The notes under the pieces: generated by a model
The model's database searches: none
The model's input: the letters and a program-made list of their open reading frames with translations, nothing else
What the model was told of the DNA's origin: nothing
Translations under genes and position numbers: made by a program
In this document: positions 44,725 through 53,856 of the stretch, in pieces
How the letters are laid out: each line of letters starts with the position of its first letter
How positions within the stretch are numbered: position 1 is the first letter of the stretch
DNA from: Acinetobacter pragensis
GTDB taxonomy: Bacteria; Pseudomonadota; Gammaproteobacteria; Pseudomonadales; Moraxellaceae
DNA length: 64,000 bases
Direction of reading: 5' to 3'
Assembly (NCBI RefSeq): GCF_001605895.1
Contig: NZ_LUAW01000020.1
Location: forward strand, 826 to 64,825

Positions 44725-45327
44725 TTATTTATTCATAGACTTTAATGCTGCACGGATAATGTCGCTGGCTTCGGTAAAGTCGCCTTTGGCAGCATTCACC
44801 AGTTTTTGCGCTTCGGCAGGCTTATAGCCTAAAGACTGCAGGGCCGCTTCGGCTTCTGCAACTGCAGAGTTGCCGCTAAACTGAATTTGCTCAGCCGTTG
44901 AGTTGCTTGGAGCCGAACTTGATGACATGGTTTTGAAACGGTCGCGCAGTTCAATCATTAAGCGTTCAGCTGTTTTGGCGCCAACACCCGGCACCTTAAC
45001 GAGGGTTTTCACATCACCGTGTTCTACGGTATGGATCAGCATTTCTATACTTAAGGTAGAAAGAATGGCCAGCGCCATTTTAGGGCCAACGCCATTGACT
45101 TTCAGCAGGGTGCGGAAAATGGTTTTTTCCTGTGCATGGGCAAAGCCGAACAGCAGCTGTGCATCTTCACGCACAACTAAATGCGTCCACAAAGTCACTT
45201 TCTGACCTTTTTGCAATTGGCAGAATGTAGACAGCGGTGTATCTACTTCATAACCTACGCCATTAACATTCAAAAGCACTGTCGAAACTTCCAGTGCAAG
45301 CACTTCGCCAATTAAACATCCGATCAT
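44725..45327 (-). CDS. ruvA: Holliday junction DNA helicase RuvA
   Basis: A 200-residue tetrameric junction-binding protein. Domain I (about 1-65) begins MIGCLIGEVLALE; two helix-hairpin-helix motifs follow in LLKVNGVGPKMALAILS and LVKVPGVGAKTAERLMIEL; domain III (about 155-200) contains AEAALQSLGYKPAEAQKLV, the RuvB contact. It targets RuvB to Holliday junctions. Likely co-transcribed with ruvB despite the 248-bp spacer. Confidence 0.96.
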   Translation of the reverse strand: MIGCLIGEVLALEVSTVLLNVNGVGYEVDTPLSTFCQLQKGQKVTLWTHLVVREDAQLLFGFAHAQEKTIFRTLLKVNGVGPKMALAILSTLSIEMLIHTVEHGDVKTLVKVPGVGAKTAERLMIELRDRFKTMSSSSAPSNSTAEQIQFSGNSAVAEAEAALQSLGYKPAEAQKLVNAAKGDFTEASDIIRAALKSMNK

Positions 45328-45367
45328 TAAATTTATTCACTTCTATGTTGATGCAAAGCATATTAAT

Positions 45368-45395
45368 CGGCATTGTGTATAAATACAAAATGCCG
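45368..45395. other. Hairpin between the dGTPase gene and ruvA
   Basis: CGGCATT and AATGCCG with inner TGTAT/ATACA pairing around AA (one G-A mismatch between segments). There is no T-run on either strand. It lies about 40 bp upstream of ruvA and might be a leader structure or weak terminator. Confidence 0.35.
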
Positions 45396-45468
45396 CGGGT
45401 TAAACCTTAAAAAAGAGTGCAATTTTCACAATATTGGCGTGAATAGGTTTGAAATTCAGCCCATGGGC

Positions 45469-46806
45469 TTAAATTAAACCCGCCTTATTGCCTTGCAGCT
45501 CTTGCGACAAGTTATACGCCTGATGGTCGGAAAATTTGGAAATAATATCGAGAACCAGCATGATATTGTCGTAATGATTGTCACTGAAATGAGCGCCGGA
45601 ACGGTTCAAAATGGACATCAGCCGCTGCTCTTTAAAGCTGAGATTTTTATGCGGCGTGGTCAGCGGAATAAAAGCATCTAAAATATTCTGCAGGCTTTGA
45701 TGCGCAATAATTTCTAAACCTGCTTTTTGCGGATGTTCAAAAATTTTGTCCCGCGCCAATTCTTTCGCACGGTTGATGCCGCGGGCAATATCCGCAGGGC
45801 AATAGTCTAAAAGGCTGCCGTGCAGCTGGCCAGCCAGAATTTCAAAATGGTGTTTTGCGAAAGCATTTGTGACTTCATCTACCAGCCGTTTCATCACGCG
45901 CCCGCGCAAAGCCGCAATTTTTTGCTGCCACGTCGTATTCATCGAAAGCTCAGATGGAATGCCATAATCTGCAATGAGCTCTAAAAAAATCGGCTCGACC
46001 TCTTCGTAGCTCAGCATATTCAGAATGATACCGTCTTCCAGATCAATCAGCGCATAGCACATGTCGTCAGCCGCTTCGAGCAGATAGGTCAGCGGATGGC
46101 GGCAATAATGATGGTCGCCCAGTTGAATCAGCCCCAATTGTTCAGCAATTTGCTGCAAAATATCTTTTTCAGACTGATAGCAGCCGAACTTTGCGCGCTT
46201 GCTGGCAGGTGTATTGCCTTGCGATGCAATGGTTTTGGATAGCCATGGGTACTTTAAGTAAGCCCCTAATGTTGCGTAAGTCAGGCGCATACCGCCATCA
46301 TTGGGATGGTAATCAATTTTTGTCAGCAGGCGCAGGCCTTGCGCATTGCCTTCAAATTGGCGCACATCGGCTTCTTGTTCTGGACTGAGGTCTTTAAGGA
46401 AATCGGTATGGGAGGCATCATCAAACCATTCGCGGATGGCATATTCACCCGCATGGCCAAAGGGCGGATTGCCAATATCGTGTGCGAGGCACGCCGCTTG
46501 AATGATTGCGCCGACATCAGCCGGTGAAATCCATACGGGAAGTTCGGTTTTGATTTTCTCTGCGGCCAGCATGCCTAAGGAGCGGCCAATGCAGGAGACT
46601 TCTAAAGAATGGGTGAGGCGGGTATGAATGCCATCATGCTGCGTCAGCGGGTGTACTTGAGTTTTACGGTTGAGCTGCCGGAAACTTTGTGAAAAGATAA
46701 TACGGTCATAATCTTTGTGAAAAGGGCTGCGCGCCTGTTCAGAACTTTGCTTTTTACTGCCTATGCGAACTGTCGAAAGCAGTTCTAGCCAACGCATTTG
46801 AGTCAT
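45469..46806 (-). CDS. dgt: dGTPase-family HD-domain triphosphohydrolase
   Basis: A 445-residue HD-domain enzyme of the deoxyguanosinetriphosphate triphosphohydrolase family, which cleaves dNTPs to nucleoside and triphosphate. The family opening FHKDYDRIIFSQSFRQLNRKTQV is present, as is the metal set: the His of RLTHSLEVS, then CLAHDIGNPPFGHAGE. A second HD-family segment, AADDMCYALIDLEDGI, gives the final Asp. The start context is weak (ATG 46806 or 46797). It has a 575-bp intergenic region upstream, shared with purL. Confidence 0.92.
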   Translation of the reverse strand: MTQMRWLELLSTVRIGSKKQSSEQARSPFHKDYDRIIFSQSFRQLNRKTQVHPLTQHDGIHTRLTHSLEVSCIGRSLGMLAAEKIKTELPVWISPADVGAIIQAACLAHDIGNPPFGHAGEYAIREWFDDASHTDFLKDLSPEQEADVRQFEGNAQGLRLLTKIDYHPNDGGMRLTYATLGAYLKYPWLSKTIASQGNTPASKRAKFGCYQSEKDILQQIAEQLGLIQLGDHHYCRHPLTYLLEAADDMCYALIDLEDGIILNMLSYEEVEPIFLELIADYGIPSELSMNTTWQQKIAALRGRVMKRLVDEVTNAFAKHHFEILAGQLHGSLLDYCPADIARGINRAKELARDKIFEHPQKAGLEIIAHQSLQNILDAFIPLTTPHKNLSFKEQRLMSILNRSGAHFSDNHYDNIMLVLDIISKFSDHQAYNLSQELQGNKAGLI

Positions 46807-47381
46807 TTATCATTATTCAGTGATGTGCTGTTTGCATCATGCCAAATTTGTATGAAAAGCACTAGGGCACCGCGTCATATACTGACACTTAATAAAATGA
46901 ATACCGTCATTCACCACAGTAAAACGTATGGGGGAATGTCAAAACAGCAATTGAATCTTTTATGCACTATGGCTGCTGCGCACAGCATTCTTTCGATCTA
47001 AGGGCGTTTTGCCGTGAAATGGGCAGGCTGTTTATGCAGATGATTGCTTATATGCGGCTGGGGAAGGATTGGTGACTCATGCAGTATTTTTTAATAAAAG
47101 CCCCAGTAAGACCTGCTTATTTTTTATGGCAATTGCCCTAAAATAAACCAGCTCTTTATTTTTTGAATTATTTTGATACATGCTTGTGGACGCTATTCTT
47201 TAGGAAGCATTCAATTTTTTTGTCTGAAAATAAACAAATTCTCGGTATTTCTTATAGGAATAAGAAGGATAAAACTGTTTTGCCATCTAGCTGATTTTGC
47301 CAATACACAGTAGAATATGCGCTCTCTTCAAGTCACATTGCGGCATGGTTCAAAAGACCAGCCCGTGGAGCCAAAATCAGC
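46807..47381. other. Intergenic region between dgt and purL
   Basis: This 575-bp divergent gap carries promoters for dgt and purL. A TAGAAT at 47311-47316 is a weak -10 candidate for purL. A 67-codon frame at 46798-47001 lacks a ribosome-binding site and looks spurious. No known riboswitch (for example a purine or guanidine one) could be recognised by eye. Confidence 0.4.
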
Positions 47382-50300
47382 ATGTTTATCGTGGCCGGTG
47401 CATCAGCACACTCTTCTTTTAAGAAAACGCAACTATTAACACGTCTATCTTCGATTAGTTCTGTTCAAGAAATTGAAAGCCAATGGGTTTATTTATTTGA
47501 CCAAGCGCTGACTGAGCAGCAACAGCAATCTGCTTTACAGCTGCTTAACGATGGTCAATCTTTTGAATTGCGTCAAGCTGCAAGTGATGAAGTCCAAATA
47601 TTAGTGACGCCGCGAGTCGGAACAATTTCTCCGTGGTCATCGAAAGCAACGGATATTTTCGCTAACTGCAATACACCGGTTCACCGCCTTGAACGCGGTG
47701 TTTTGTTTACTTTGAAGGGTCTAAAAGACGTTTCTGACGAAGTTAAACTGGCACTGCATGACCGTATGACGGAAAGTGTTTTTGCGCAAATTGCAGATGC
47801 CGCGGCATTGTTCTCTGAAACTGCACCAAAACCTTTAAACAGTATTGATATTTTAGGTCAAGGCAAAGATGCGCTGGTGAAAGCAAACTCTGAGTTTGGT
47901 TTTGCGCTGTCAGATGAAGAAATTGATTATTTAACGGCTGCATTTGTCAAAATGGGCCGCAACCCGCACGATATCGAGCTGATGATGTTTGCCCAAGCAA
48001 ACTCTGAGCATTGCCGTCATAAAATCTTTGGTTCTGAATGGACAATTGATGGTGAAAAACAGCCATTGTCATTGTTCCAAATGATCAAGAACACGTATAA
48101 AGAATCACCGACAGATGTGCTGTCAGCATATAAAGACAACGCCTCTGTGATTGTGGGTTTCGATACACAGCGTTTCTATCCAAAACAAGATGCTGAAACA
48201 GGGCATCACGTTTATAAATATAAGAGCCAAGCTGCTCATATCCTGATGAAAGTGGAAACCCACAACCATCCGACTGCGATTGCACCTTTTGCCGGTGCAG
48301 CGACGGGTTCGGGCGGTGAAATCCGTGATGAAGGCGCAACAGGCCGCGGCGGTAAACCGAAAGCAGGTTTAACCGGTTTCACTGTTTCTAACTTGAATAT
48401 TCCGGGCTTTGAACAGCCTTGGGAAGAAAACTACGGCAAGCCGTCACGCATGGCGTCTCCGCTTCAAATTATGATTGAAGGCCCATTGGGCGGCGCTGCA
48501 TTCAACAACGAATTTGGCCGTCCTGCACTAAATGGTTACTTCCGTACCTTTGAACAAAATGTAAATGGCGATGTAAAAGGCTTCCATAAGCCCATTATGA
48601 TTGCTGGCGGTTACGGCAACATCCGTCCTGACCATGTAGAAAAAGATGCAATCCAGCCGGGTGACTTGCTGATTGTTCTTGGCGGTCCAGCCATGCTGAT
48701 CGGCCTTGGCGGCGGTGCAGCATCTTCTGTAGACAGCGGTAAATTGGGTGAAAATCTGGATTTCGCTTCTGTACAGCGTGAAAACCCTGAAATGGAACGC
48801 CGCTGCCAAGAAGTGATTGATGCTTGCTGGCGCATGGAAGATTACAACCCAATCGTGTCTGTACATGACGTGGGTGCAGGCGGTGTATCGAATGCGATGC
48901 CTGAGCTTGTGAATGATCATGAATTGGGCGCTGTGCTTGATCTACGTAAGATTCCATCTTTAGAGCCGGGCATGTCTCCAATGGAAATCTGGTCAAACGA
49001 AGCGCAAGAGCGCTATGTATTGGCGATTCGTCCAAGTTCTTTAGAATTATTTGAATCAATTTGTGCACGTGAACGCTGCCCATTTGCAGTATTGGGTGAA
49101 GCGACTGAAGCGCGTCACTTAACCGTTGAAGATCCATTGTTTGAAAACAAAGCTGTGGATATGCCAATGCAAGTGATGCTTGGCGGCACACCGCGTATGA
49201 GCCGTTCATATGAAACCATTGAACGTCAAGGTGATGACTTCACAGCTGAAACAGTGACGGATCTTAAAGATGCAATTTACCGCGTTCTGAAGAACCCGAC
49301 TGTTGCGTCTAAATCGTTCCTCATCACCATTGGTGACCGTTCAATTACCGGTATGGTTGCGCGTGATCAGTTTGTGGGCCGCTGGCAGGTTCCTGTTGCT
49401 GATGCAGCGGTAACCACAACAAGCCTTGTGGGTTATACAGGTGAAGCAATGGCGATGGGCGAACGTCCGCCGGTTGCGTTGCTAAACCCAGCCGCTTCTG
49501 CGCGTTTATCAGTTGCTGAATCAATTTCAAACATTATGTCTGCAAAAATTGACCAGATCAGCGACATTAAATTGTCTGCAAACTGGATGGCGGCTGCAGG
49601 TCAAGTGGGCGAAGACCAAGCTTTATTCGAAGGCGTAAAAGCCATCGGTATGGAAATGTGTCCTGCTTTGGGTATTGCCATTCCAGTGGGTAAAGACTCA
49701 TTGTCTATGCGTACCACTTGGAATGATGAAGGCGAAGATAAAGCCGTAACATCTCCTATGACAGGCGTGATTACAGCATTTGCACCAGTGACTGATGTTC
49801 GTAAAACACTGACACCAGAACTGAAAAATGAAGAATCTGTACTGGTACGTATCGATCTTTCAAAAGGTCAATTCCGTCTAGGCGGTTCGATCCTTGCTCA
49901 AGTTTATAAAGCCATTGGTTCTGTTACGCCAGACGTAGACAGCTTCGATGACTTCAAAGCATTCTTTGCATTGGTTCAAGATTGGAACAACCGTGGTCTA
50001 ATCAAAGCGTACCACGACATCGGTGATGGCGGTTTGCTGGCAACTGTTGCAGAAATGATGTTCGCTGCGCGTCTAGGTGTGGCACTTGAAGATCAATCAA
50101 CTGAAAGCCTATTTGCAGAAGAAATTGGTGCAGTGCTTCAAATTGCGAAAGCGGATTGGATCGCATTAGAAACTGAAGTCGCAGCATCTGCACTGAAAGA
50201 TGCAATTACAGTGGTAGGTACTGTAAATAATTCTGACCAATTGACTGTAAACGGCTTAGTGCTTGAGCGTGCAGACCTTCAAGTGGCTTGGACTGAAGTG

Positions 50301-51218
50301 TCGCATCAAATTCAGCGTCTGCGTGACAACGTAGAAACAGCAGATCAAGAATACGCGTTGATTACTGACAAATCACATGCAGGTTTAATTGCTAAACCAA
50401 CATTCGATTTGAATGAGCCAATTGAAGCGCCGTACATTAATGAACGCCGTCCAAACATGGTGATTTTACGTGAACAAGGCGTAAACGGTCATGTTGAAAT
50501 GGCTGCAGCATTCGACAAAGTCGGCTTCAATACTGTCGACGTACACATGAGCGACTTGCTTGCTGGCCGTATCAGCCTGGATGACTTCGAAGGCCTCGTG
50601 GCATGCGGCGGCTTCTCTTATGGCGACGTTATGGGTGCAGGCGGCGGTTGGGCTAAATCGGTGCTGTTCAACCCGAAACTGCGCGACCAGTTTGAGAAAT
50701 TCTTCAACCGTGATGAAACCTTCTCTTTAGGTATTTGTAATGGCTGTCAAATGCTGTCGCAATTGGCTCCGCTGATTCCAGGTGCAGACAACTGGCCGCG
50801 TTTTCACCGTAACACGTCTGAAATGTTTGAAGCGCGTGCAGTCAACGTTCGAGTTGAAAAATCGAATTCTGTATTGTTAGAAGGCATGGAAGGTTCAATT
50901 CTTCCAATCGCAGTTGCGCATGGTGAAGGGCGTGTGGTTGCGCCTGAATCTAGCATTGCAGCATTGAATGCAGGCAATCAAGTGATCTTGCGTTATGTCG
51001 ACAGCCAAGGCAACCCGACACAGCATTACCCAATGAACCCGAACGGTTCACCAGAAGCGATTTCAGGTGTGACATCTGTAGATGGCCGTGCAACGATTAT
51101 GATGCCGCACCCTGAGCGTAACTTCCGTGCGATTCAGCATTCTTGGAAACCGGAAGATTGGGATCAAGACGGCGCATGGTTACGTATGTTCCGCAATGCG
51201 CGTAAGTTTATTGGTTAA
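47382..51218 (+). CDS. purL: Phosphoribosylformylglycinamidine synthase, large single-chain type
   Basis: A 1278-residue FGAM synthase of the long gamma-proteobacterial form. It contains the N-terminal PurS-like domain ([16 protein letters not shown]), two AIRS-like halves ([15 protein letters not shown], then [22 protein letters not shown] block and [17 protein letters not shown], followed by a second copy with [11 protein letters not shown]), and a class I glutaminase at the C-terminus (GICNGCQ at 1117-1123, MPHPERNFR). It makes FGAM from FGAR, glutamine and ATP, the reaction before PurM. Single gene ended by a strong terminator. Confidence 0.97.
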   Translation: MFIVAGASAHSSFKKTQLLTRLSSISSVQEIESQWVYLFDQALTEQQQQSALQLLNDGQSFELRQAASDEVQILVTPRVGTISPWSSKATDIFANCNTPVHRLERGVLFTLKGLKDVSDEVKLALHDRMTESVFAQIADAAALFSETAPKPLNSIDILGQGKDALVKANSEFGFALSDEEIDYLTAAFVKMGRNPHDIELMMFAQANSEHCRHKIFGSEWTIDGEKQPLSLFQMIKNTYKESPTDVLSAYKDNASVIVGFDTQRFYPKQDAETGHHVYKYKSQAAHILMKVETHNHPTAIAPFAGAATGSGGEIRDEGATGRGGKPKAGLTGFTVSNLNIPGFEQPWEENYGKPSRMASPLQIMIEGPLGGAAFNNEFGRPALNGYFRTFEQNVNGDVKGFHKPIMIAGGYGNIRPDHVEKDAIQPGDLLIVLGGPAMLIGLGGGAASSVDSGKLGENLDFASVQRENPEMERRCQEVIDACWRMEDYNPIVSVHDVGAGGVSNAMPELVNDHELGAVLDLRKIPSLEPGMSPMEIWSNEAQERYVLAIRPSSLELFESICARERCPFAVLGEATEARHLTVEDPLFENKAVDMPMQVMLGGTPRMSRSYETIERQGDDFTAETVTDLKDAIYRVLKNPTVASKSFLITIGDRSITGMVARDQFVGRWQVPVADAAVTTTSLVGYTGEAMAMGERPPVALLNPAASARLSVAESISNIMSAKIDQISDIKLSANWMAAAGQVGEDQALFEGVKAIGMEMCPALGIAIPVGKDSLSMRTTWNDEGEDKAVTSPMTGVITAFAPVTDVRKTLTPELKNEESVLVRIDLSKGQFRLGGSILAQVYKAIGSVTPDVDSFDDFKAFFALVQDWNNRGLIKAYHDIGDGGLLATVAEMMFAARLGVALEDQSTESLFAEEIGAVLQIAKADWIALETEVAASALKDAITVVGTVNNSDQLTVNGLVLERADLQVAWTEVSHQIQRLRDNVETADQEYALITDKSHAGLIAKPTFDLNEPIEAPYINERRPNMVILREQGVNGHVEMAAAFDKVGFNTVDVHMSDLLAGRISLDDFEGLVACGGFSYGDVMGAGGGWAKSVLFNPKLRDQFEKFFNRDETFSLGICNGCQMLSQLAPLIPGADNWPRFHRNTSEMFEARAVNVRVEKSNSVLLEGMEGSILPIAVAHGEGRVVAPESSIAALNAGNQVILRYVDSQGNPTQHYPMNPNGSPEAISGVTSVDGRATIMMPHPERNFRAIQHSWKPEDWDQDGAWLRMFRNARKFIG

Positions 51219-51235
51219 TCTGAAGTCAGTATTTT

Positions 51236-51263
51236 AAAAAGCCGCCTTCGGGTGGCTTTTTTA
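51236..51263 (+). terminator. Terminator of purL
   Basis: AAAAAGCCGCC and GGTGGCTTTTT around a TTCG tetraloop, with a TTTTTT run, 18 bp after the stop codon. Confidence 0.93.
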
Positions 51264-51441
51264 TTGAATAGTCTTTTTTGTTTTTAAATTTTTATTTCTC
51301 TTGCTGACGTTGGTTCAAATTTTGCTTTTATATTTATGTAAAACTGATATTGTGTAATAAATGCACAAATATTGTGCGATATAGAAGAACGGCAAATTAT
51401 TCAGTAAATTCAGTATCAACACTCTAGTATGAGGTGATGAC

Positions 51442-51570
51442 ATGATAAAAACAGTTACGTATGAGGCGGTAGACAAGTCTGTACTGCGTAAGAAGGGATG
51501 GAAGCTGTTTGGTGCGGTTGTGTGTTTGCAGTTGGTGTTTTTAGTTTTGGGTTATGTTTTGCAGATGTAA
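51442..51570 (+). CDS. Small single-pass membrane protein (42 residues), unknown
   Basis: An ATG at 51442 follows a strong GAGGTGATG ribosome-binding site. The product has a polar, basic N-terminus (MIKTVTYEAVDKSVLRKKGW) and one hydrophobic helix (about 21-40, FGAVVCLQLVFLVLGYVL). It is closed by its own terminator at 51587-51612. Signals for start, hydrophobicity and termination all agree, so I think it is a genuine gene. Function unknown. Confidence 0.65.
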   Translation: MIKTVTYEAVDKSVLRKKGWKLFGAVVCLQLVFLVLGYVLQM

Positions 51571-51586
51571 TATTTGTGAATTAAAG

Positions 51587-51612
51587 AAACCGCCGAGAGG
51601 CGGTTTTTTATT
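51587..51612 (+). terminator. Terminator of the 42-residue membrane-protein gene
   Basis: AAACCGCC and GGCGGTTT around GAGA, followed by a T-run; 17 bp after the stop codon. Confidence 0.9.
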
Positions 51613-51705
51613 AAATGTGCTTGTATATAAAAACAGTGAGCACTTTTAGTTGGCATAATTTTAAATAGACTGAAAAATTTTATATTGTTCATATAAATAT
51701 GATTT

Positions 51706-51793
51706 TACTTTTCATGGGCGAAAAGTAACAAAAGCCCTTTGTTAGACTGATGGGACGTCCTGTCCTACAGTCTAACGGCGACATCCATGTCGC
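51706..51793. repeat. Dispersed multi-hairpin repeat, copy 2
   Basis: Stem 1 pairs TACTTTTC (51706-51713) with GAAAAGTA (51720-51727). Stem 2 pairs GTTAGACTG (51741-51749) with CAGTCTAAC (51768-51776), with an inner TGGGAC/GTCCTA helix. Stem 3 pairs GCGACAT (51778-51784) with ATGTCGC (51787-51793). Compared with the copy at 44565-44658, three outer-stem positions change on both sides together. It ends 17 bp beyond the stop of the gene at 51810, on that gene's downstream side. Confidence 0.78.
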
Positions 51794-51809
51794 AGGTCAT
51801 GTGATTTGA

Positions 51810-52421
51810 TTAGTCTTTGAAAATATTTTCGTAAAAGCAATAAAAACTGTCGGTTCTTTTAAATCGTGCAATTTGAGTTGATCCGGGATAAAGAGGAGAG
51901 GATACTTCTTTTAAAAAACCAAAGCTTACAAATTCCATATTGGGGTTTTCAATATCAAACTCATATTTTGGATTATCTAGATTAGTTTTTACTGCAGATA
52001 GGTCATCTATTAAATGAATGAGATGGCTATTTAACCTTGTTATAATATAAGTATATTTATCAAATTCTTGCTTGAAAATTTGTTTTTGTGTAAAAAGTTG
52101 AAAAGCTTTAGCCAGCATTTTTGCTTGTTTATCTAAAATTGTATGTTCAAGTATTTTGAATATTTCAAATCCTAATCTTTGGTGATTAGGATTTTCTTTC
52201 ATAAACTTTTCAATATCATTTGCATCTAGTTCTAATGTTTCAAGAAAAGTTTTGACTTGTAAATAATATAAGCCTTCATTTGCCAGTTTTGATTGTAAGT
52301 AAATTTCATTGGCAGAGCTTCTTAAAGCTTCAGGTATACCGAATGTTCCACTATTTCCAAACTGCCATAATAGATGTTTTGAGGTAGTTGAAATATATTG
52401 AAGTAATGGATGATTATTCAT
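51810..52421 (-). CDS. AT-rich orphan gene, helical protein of unknown function
   Basis: A 203-residue, cytosolic, largely helical protein with markedly lower GC than its neighbours and many AAA/TTT/ATT codons, a sign of recent acquisition. The central part, about residues 80-145 (LGFEIFKILEHTILDKQAKM and following), recalls a type of small helical protein often found in mobile and defence islands, but I cannot name the family. There is no signal peptide or TM. The stop is next to a dispersed hairpin repeat; a small membrane-protein gene and a palindromic region lie nearby. Confidence 0.7.
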   Translation of the reverse strand: MNNHPLLQYISTTSKHLLWQFGNSGTFGIPEALRSSANEIYLQSKLANEGLYYLQVKTFLETLELDANDIEKFMKENPNHQRLGFEIFKILEHTILDKQAKMLAKAFQLFTQKQIFKQEFDKYTYIITRLNSHLIHLIDDLSAVKTNLDNPKYEFDIENPNMEFVSFGFLKEVSSPLYPGSTQIARFKRTDSFYCFYENIFKD

Positions 52422-52477
52422 AATGACTATTTGAATTTATAATTAACAATCATATATCTATATTTTCAAATAATTCA

Positions 52478-52795
52478 ATGCTCAAACTCATTTACTACGT
52501 TCCCGAATCACACCTTGAATCGACTAAACTTGCTGTCTTTGAAGCAGGCGCAGGCGGTATAGGTAATTATGAACACTGCGCTTGGCAGGTGCTGGGCACA
52601 GGGCAGTTTAAACCTGTAAAAGGCGCAAATCCCTTTATAGGTGAGCTGGATATTTTAGAGCAAATTCCAGAGTGGCGGGTGGAAACCATTGTGCCGGAAG
52701 ATAAAGCCAGTGATGTAGCGAGAGCTTTAAAAGCCAGTCATCCTTATGAAGAGCCAGCTTTTGAGTTTATTCAAATGGTGGATGTTTTTTATTAA
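52478..52795 (+). CDS. YqfO/NIF3-like C-terminal-type protein
   Basis: A 105-residue protein homologous to the insertion domain of YqfO/NIF3 proteins (CutA-like fold). Typical segments are YYVPESHLESTKLAVFEAGAG at the start, the Gly/Cys-containing GGIGNYEHCAWQVLGTGQF, and a C-terminal SHPYEEPAFEF. A free-standing version is common in gamma-proteobacteria and its role is unknown. Single gene with a short AT-rich leader. Confidence 0.88.
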   Translation: MLKLIYYVPESHLESTKLAVFEAGAGGIGNYEHCAWQVLGTGQFKPVKGANPFIGELDILEQIPEWRVETIVPEDKASDVARALKASHPYEEPAFEFIQMVDVFY

Positions 52796-52814
52796 GTATA
52801 AAAATATAGGATGA

Positions 52815-52945
52815 AGTAATTTGAATAGAGAGAGGAAAACTATATTTTGGATATTCCTTCTCTCTCTGGGATGCGGAATATATTCCGCAAGAGGATGAGG
52901 GTATTTAAAATTACCTCTCCCTAACCCTCTCCTTAAAGGAGAGGG
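52815..52945. repeat. Compound palindromic repeat region
   Basis: Several inverted repeats follow one another. An imperfect GAGAGAGGAA...TTCCTTCTCTC pair spans 52828-52867. An 18-bp perfect palindrome TGCGGAATA/TATTCCGCA lies at 52872-52889. CCCTCTCCTT/AAGGAGAGGG (52925-52945) is a 10-bp hairpin. The last hairpin could end the nitroreductase transcript on the minus strand. The CCTCTCCCTAACCCTCTCC text is typical of dispersed bacterial repeats. The boundaries are approximate. Confidence 0.55.
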
Positions 52946-52959
52946 AATTGCTGGTCGAT

Positions 52960-53721
52960 TTAAACCTTCTGAATAAACAACTCACGATCAAAACGATACT
53001 GCGGAAAGAACACGCCATCTTCAGCACGCTCGCCTGCACCAATCACCATGACAGGGTACTGCTGATCATTCAGGTTCAAAATTTTCTTCACTAAAGGTTC
53101 GTCAAAACCCTCCATCATGCAGCTGTCAAAACCATAAGCGCGCAAAGACAAAACCAGATTTTCACATGCAAGTGCGGTTGTTTTGCTTGCCCAAAGTTTG
53201 GCATCAGCCGTATTGAATGCAGTAACCGGCAACTGTTTATCCAGTGTGCGTGCAACTTTGAAAGCAACTTTCTTAAAGTTACCTAATGCATTCATGTAAC
53301 CTGTTTTGTAGTTGTAAGGAATGAACTTGTAATATTTCTGTACGGCAGCAGGCGCTTCTGGAAATGGAAATTCTGAAATATTACGTTTTGCCATTTCATC
53401 AAGGCGGTCAGTGCGCGCAACGCAAACAATCAGTTCAGAGGCAGTTTTAGCGGCTAATTGACCTAAACAGGCTTTTACCAGCTGCTTTTTCTTGGCAGGG
53501 TTTTGCACCACATAAAATGTCCAAGGCTGTAAATTAGATGAGTTCGGCGCAAGTAAGGCTAAGTCTAAGCAAGCATCCAGCACATCAGAAGGAATGGCTT
53601 TATCGGTAAATTTACGCACTGAACGGCGGCTTTCTACAACTTTACGGAAATTATCGGCATCAATATCTTGAGGCGCAGGTTCGTAATAGCGTTTCTTTTC
53701 TGTTTTTACTGACTCTGACAT
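52960..53721 (-). CDS. Nitroreductase-family FMN protein
   Basis: A 253-residue nitroreductase-fold protein. The FMN-binding RRSVRKF motif is near residues 32-38, LAPNSSNLQPWTFYVV follows, and the C-terminal MVIGAGERAEDGVF holds further FMN contacts. Dimeric flavoenzymes of this family reduce nitroaromatics or quinones with NAD(P)H; the physiological substrate is unknown. The roughly 30-residue N-terminal extension (KTEKKRYYEPAP) is longer than in NfsB. Monocistronic. Confidence 0.9.
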   Translation of the reverse strand: MSESVKTEKKRYYEPAPQDIDADNFRKVVESRRSVRKFTDKAIPSDVLDACLDLALLAPNSSNLQPWTFYVVQNPAKKKQLVKACLGQLAAKTASELIVCVARTDRLDEMAKRNISEFPFPEAPAAVQKYYKFIPYNYKTGYMNALGNFKKVAFKVARTLDKQLPVTAFNTADAKLWASKTTALACENLVLSLRAYGFDSCMMEGFDEPLVKKILNLNDQQYPVMVIGAGERAEDGVFFPQYRFDRELFIQKV

Positions 53722-53794
53722 GAGGCTTCATTCCTATAAAATGGTTGATGAATTTGAATAATTAGTCGTGTTTCTAGATATAAGGGCATTCCAT

Positions 53795-53828
53795 AAAAAA
53801 ACCACCTGCATAGATCAGATGGTTTTTA
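53795..53828 (-). terminator. Terminator of the enoyl-CoA hydratase gene
   Basis: AAAAACCA and TGGTTTTT with an inner CTG/CAG pair; on the minus strand T-runs follow. It lies about 30 bp beyond the stop codon. Confidence 0.65.
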
Positions 53829-53856
53829 AATCAGCGGGCTTTAAAGGCGCTAAGCA

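Noticed and set aside
46798..47001. 67-codon plus-strand ORF between dgt and purL
   Set aside because: It begins inside the dgt start region, has no Shine-Dalgarno, and its composition is unlike neighbouring proteins.
51810..52421. Toxin of a toxin-antitoxin pair
   Set aside because: No small co-directional partner gene adjoins it, and no toxin motif (RelE, PIN, Fic, HEPN) was recognised.
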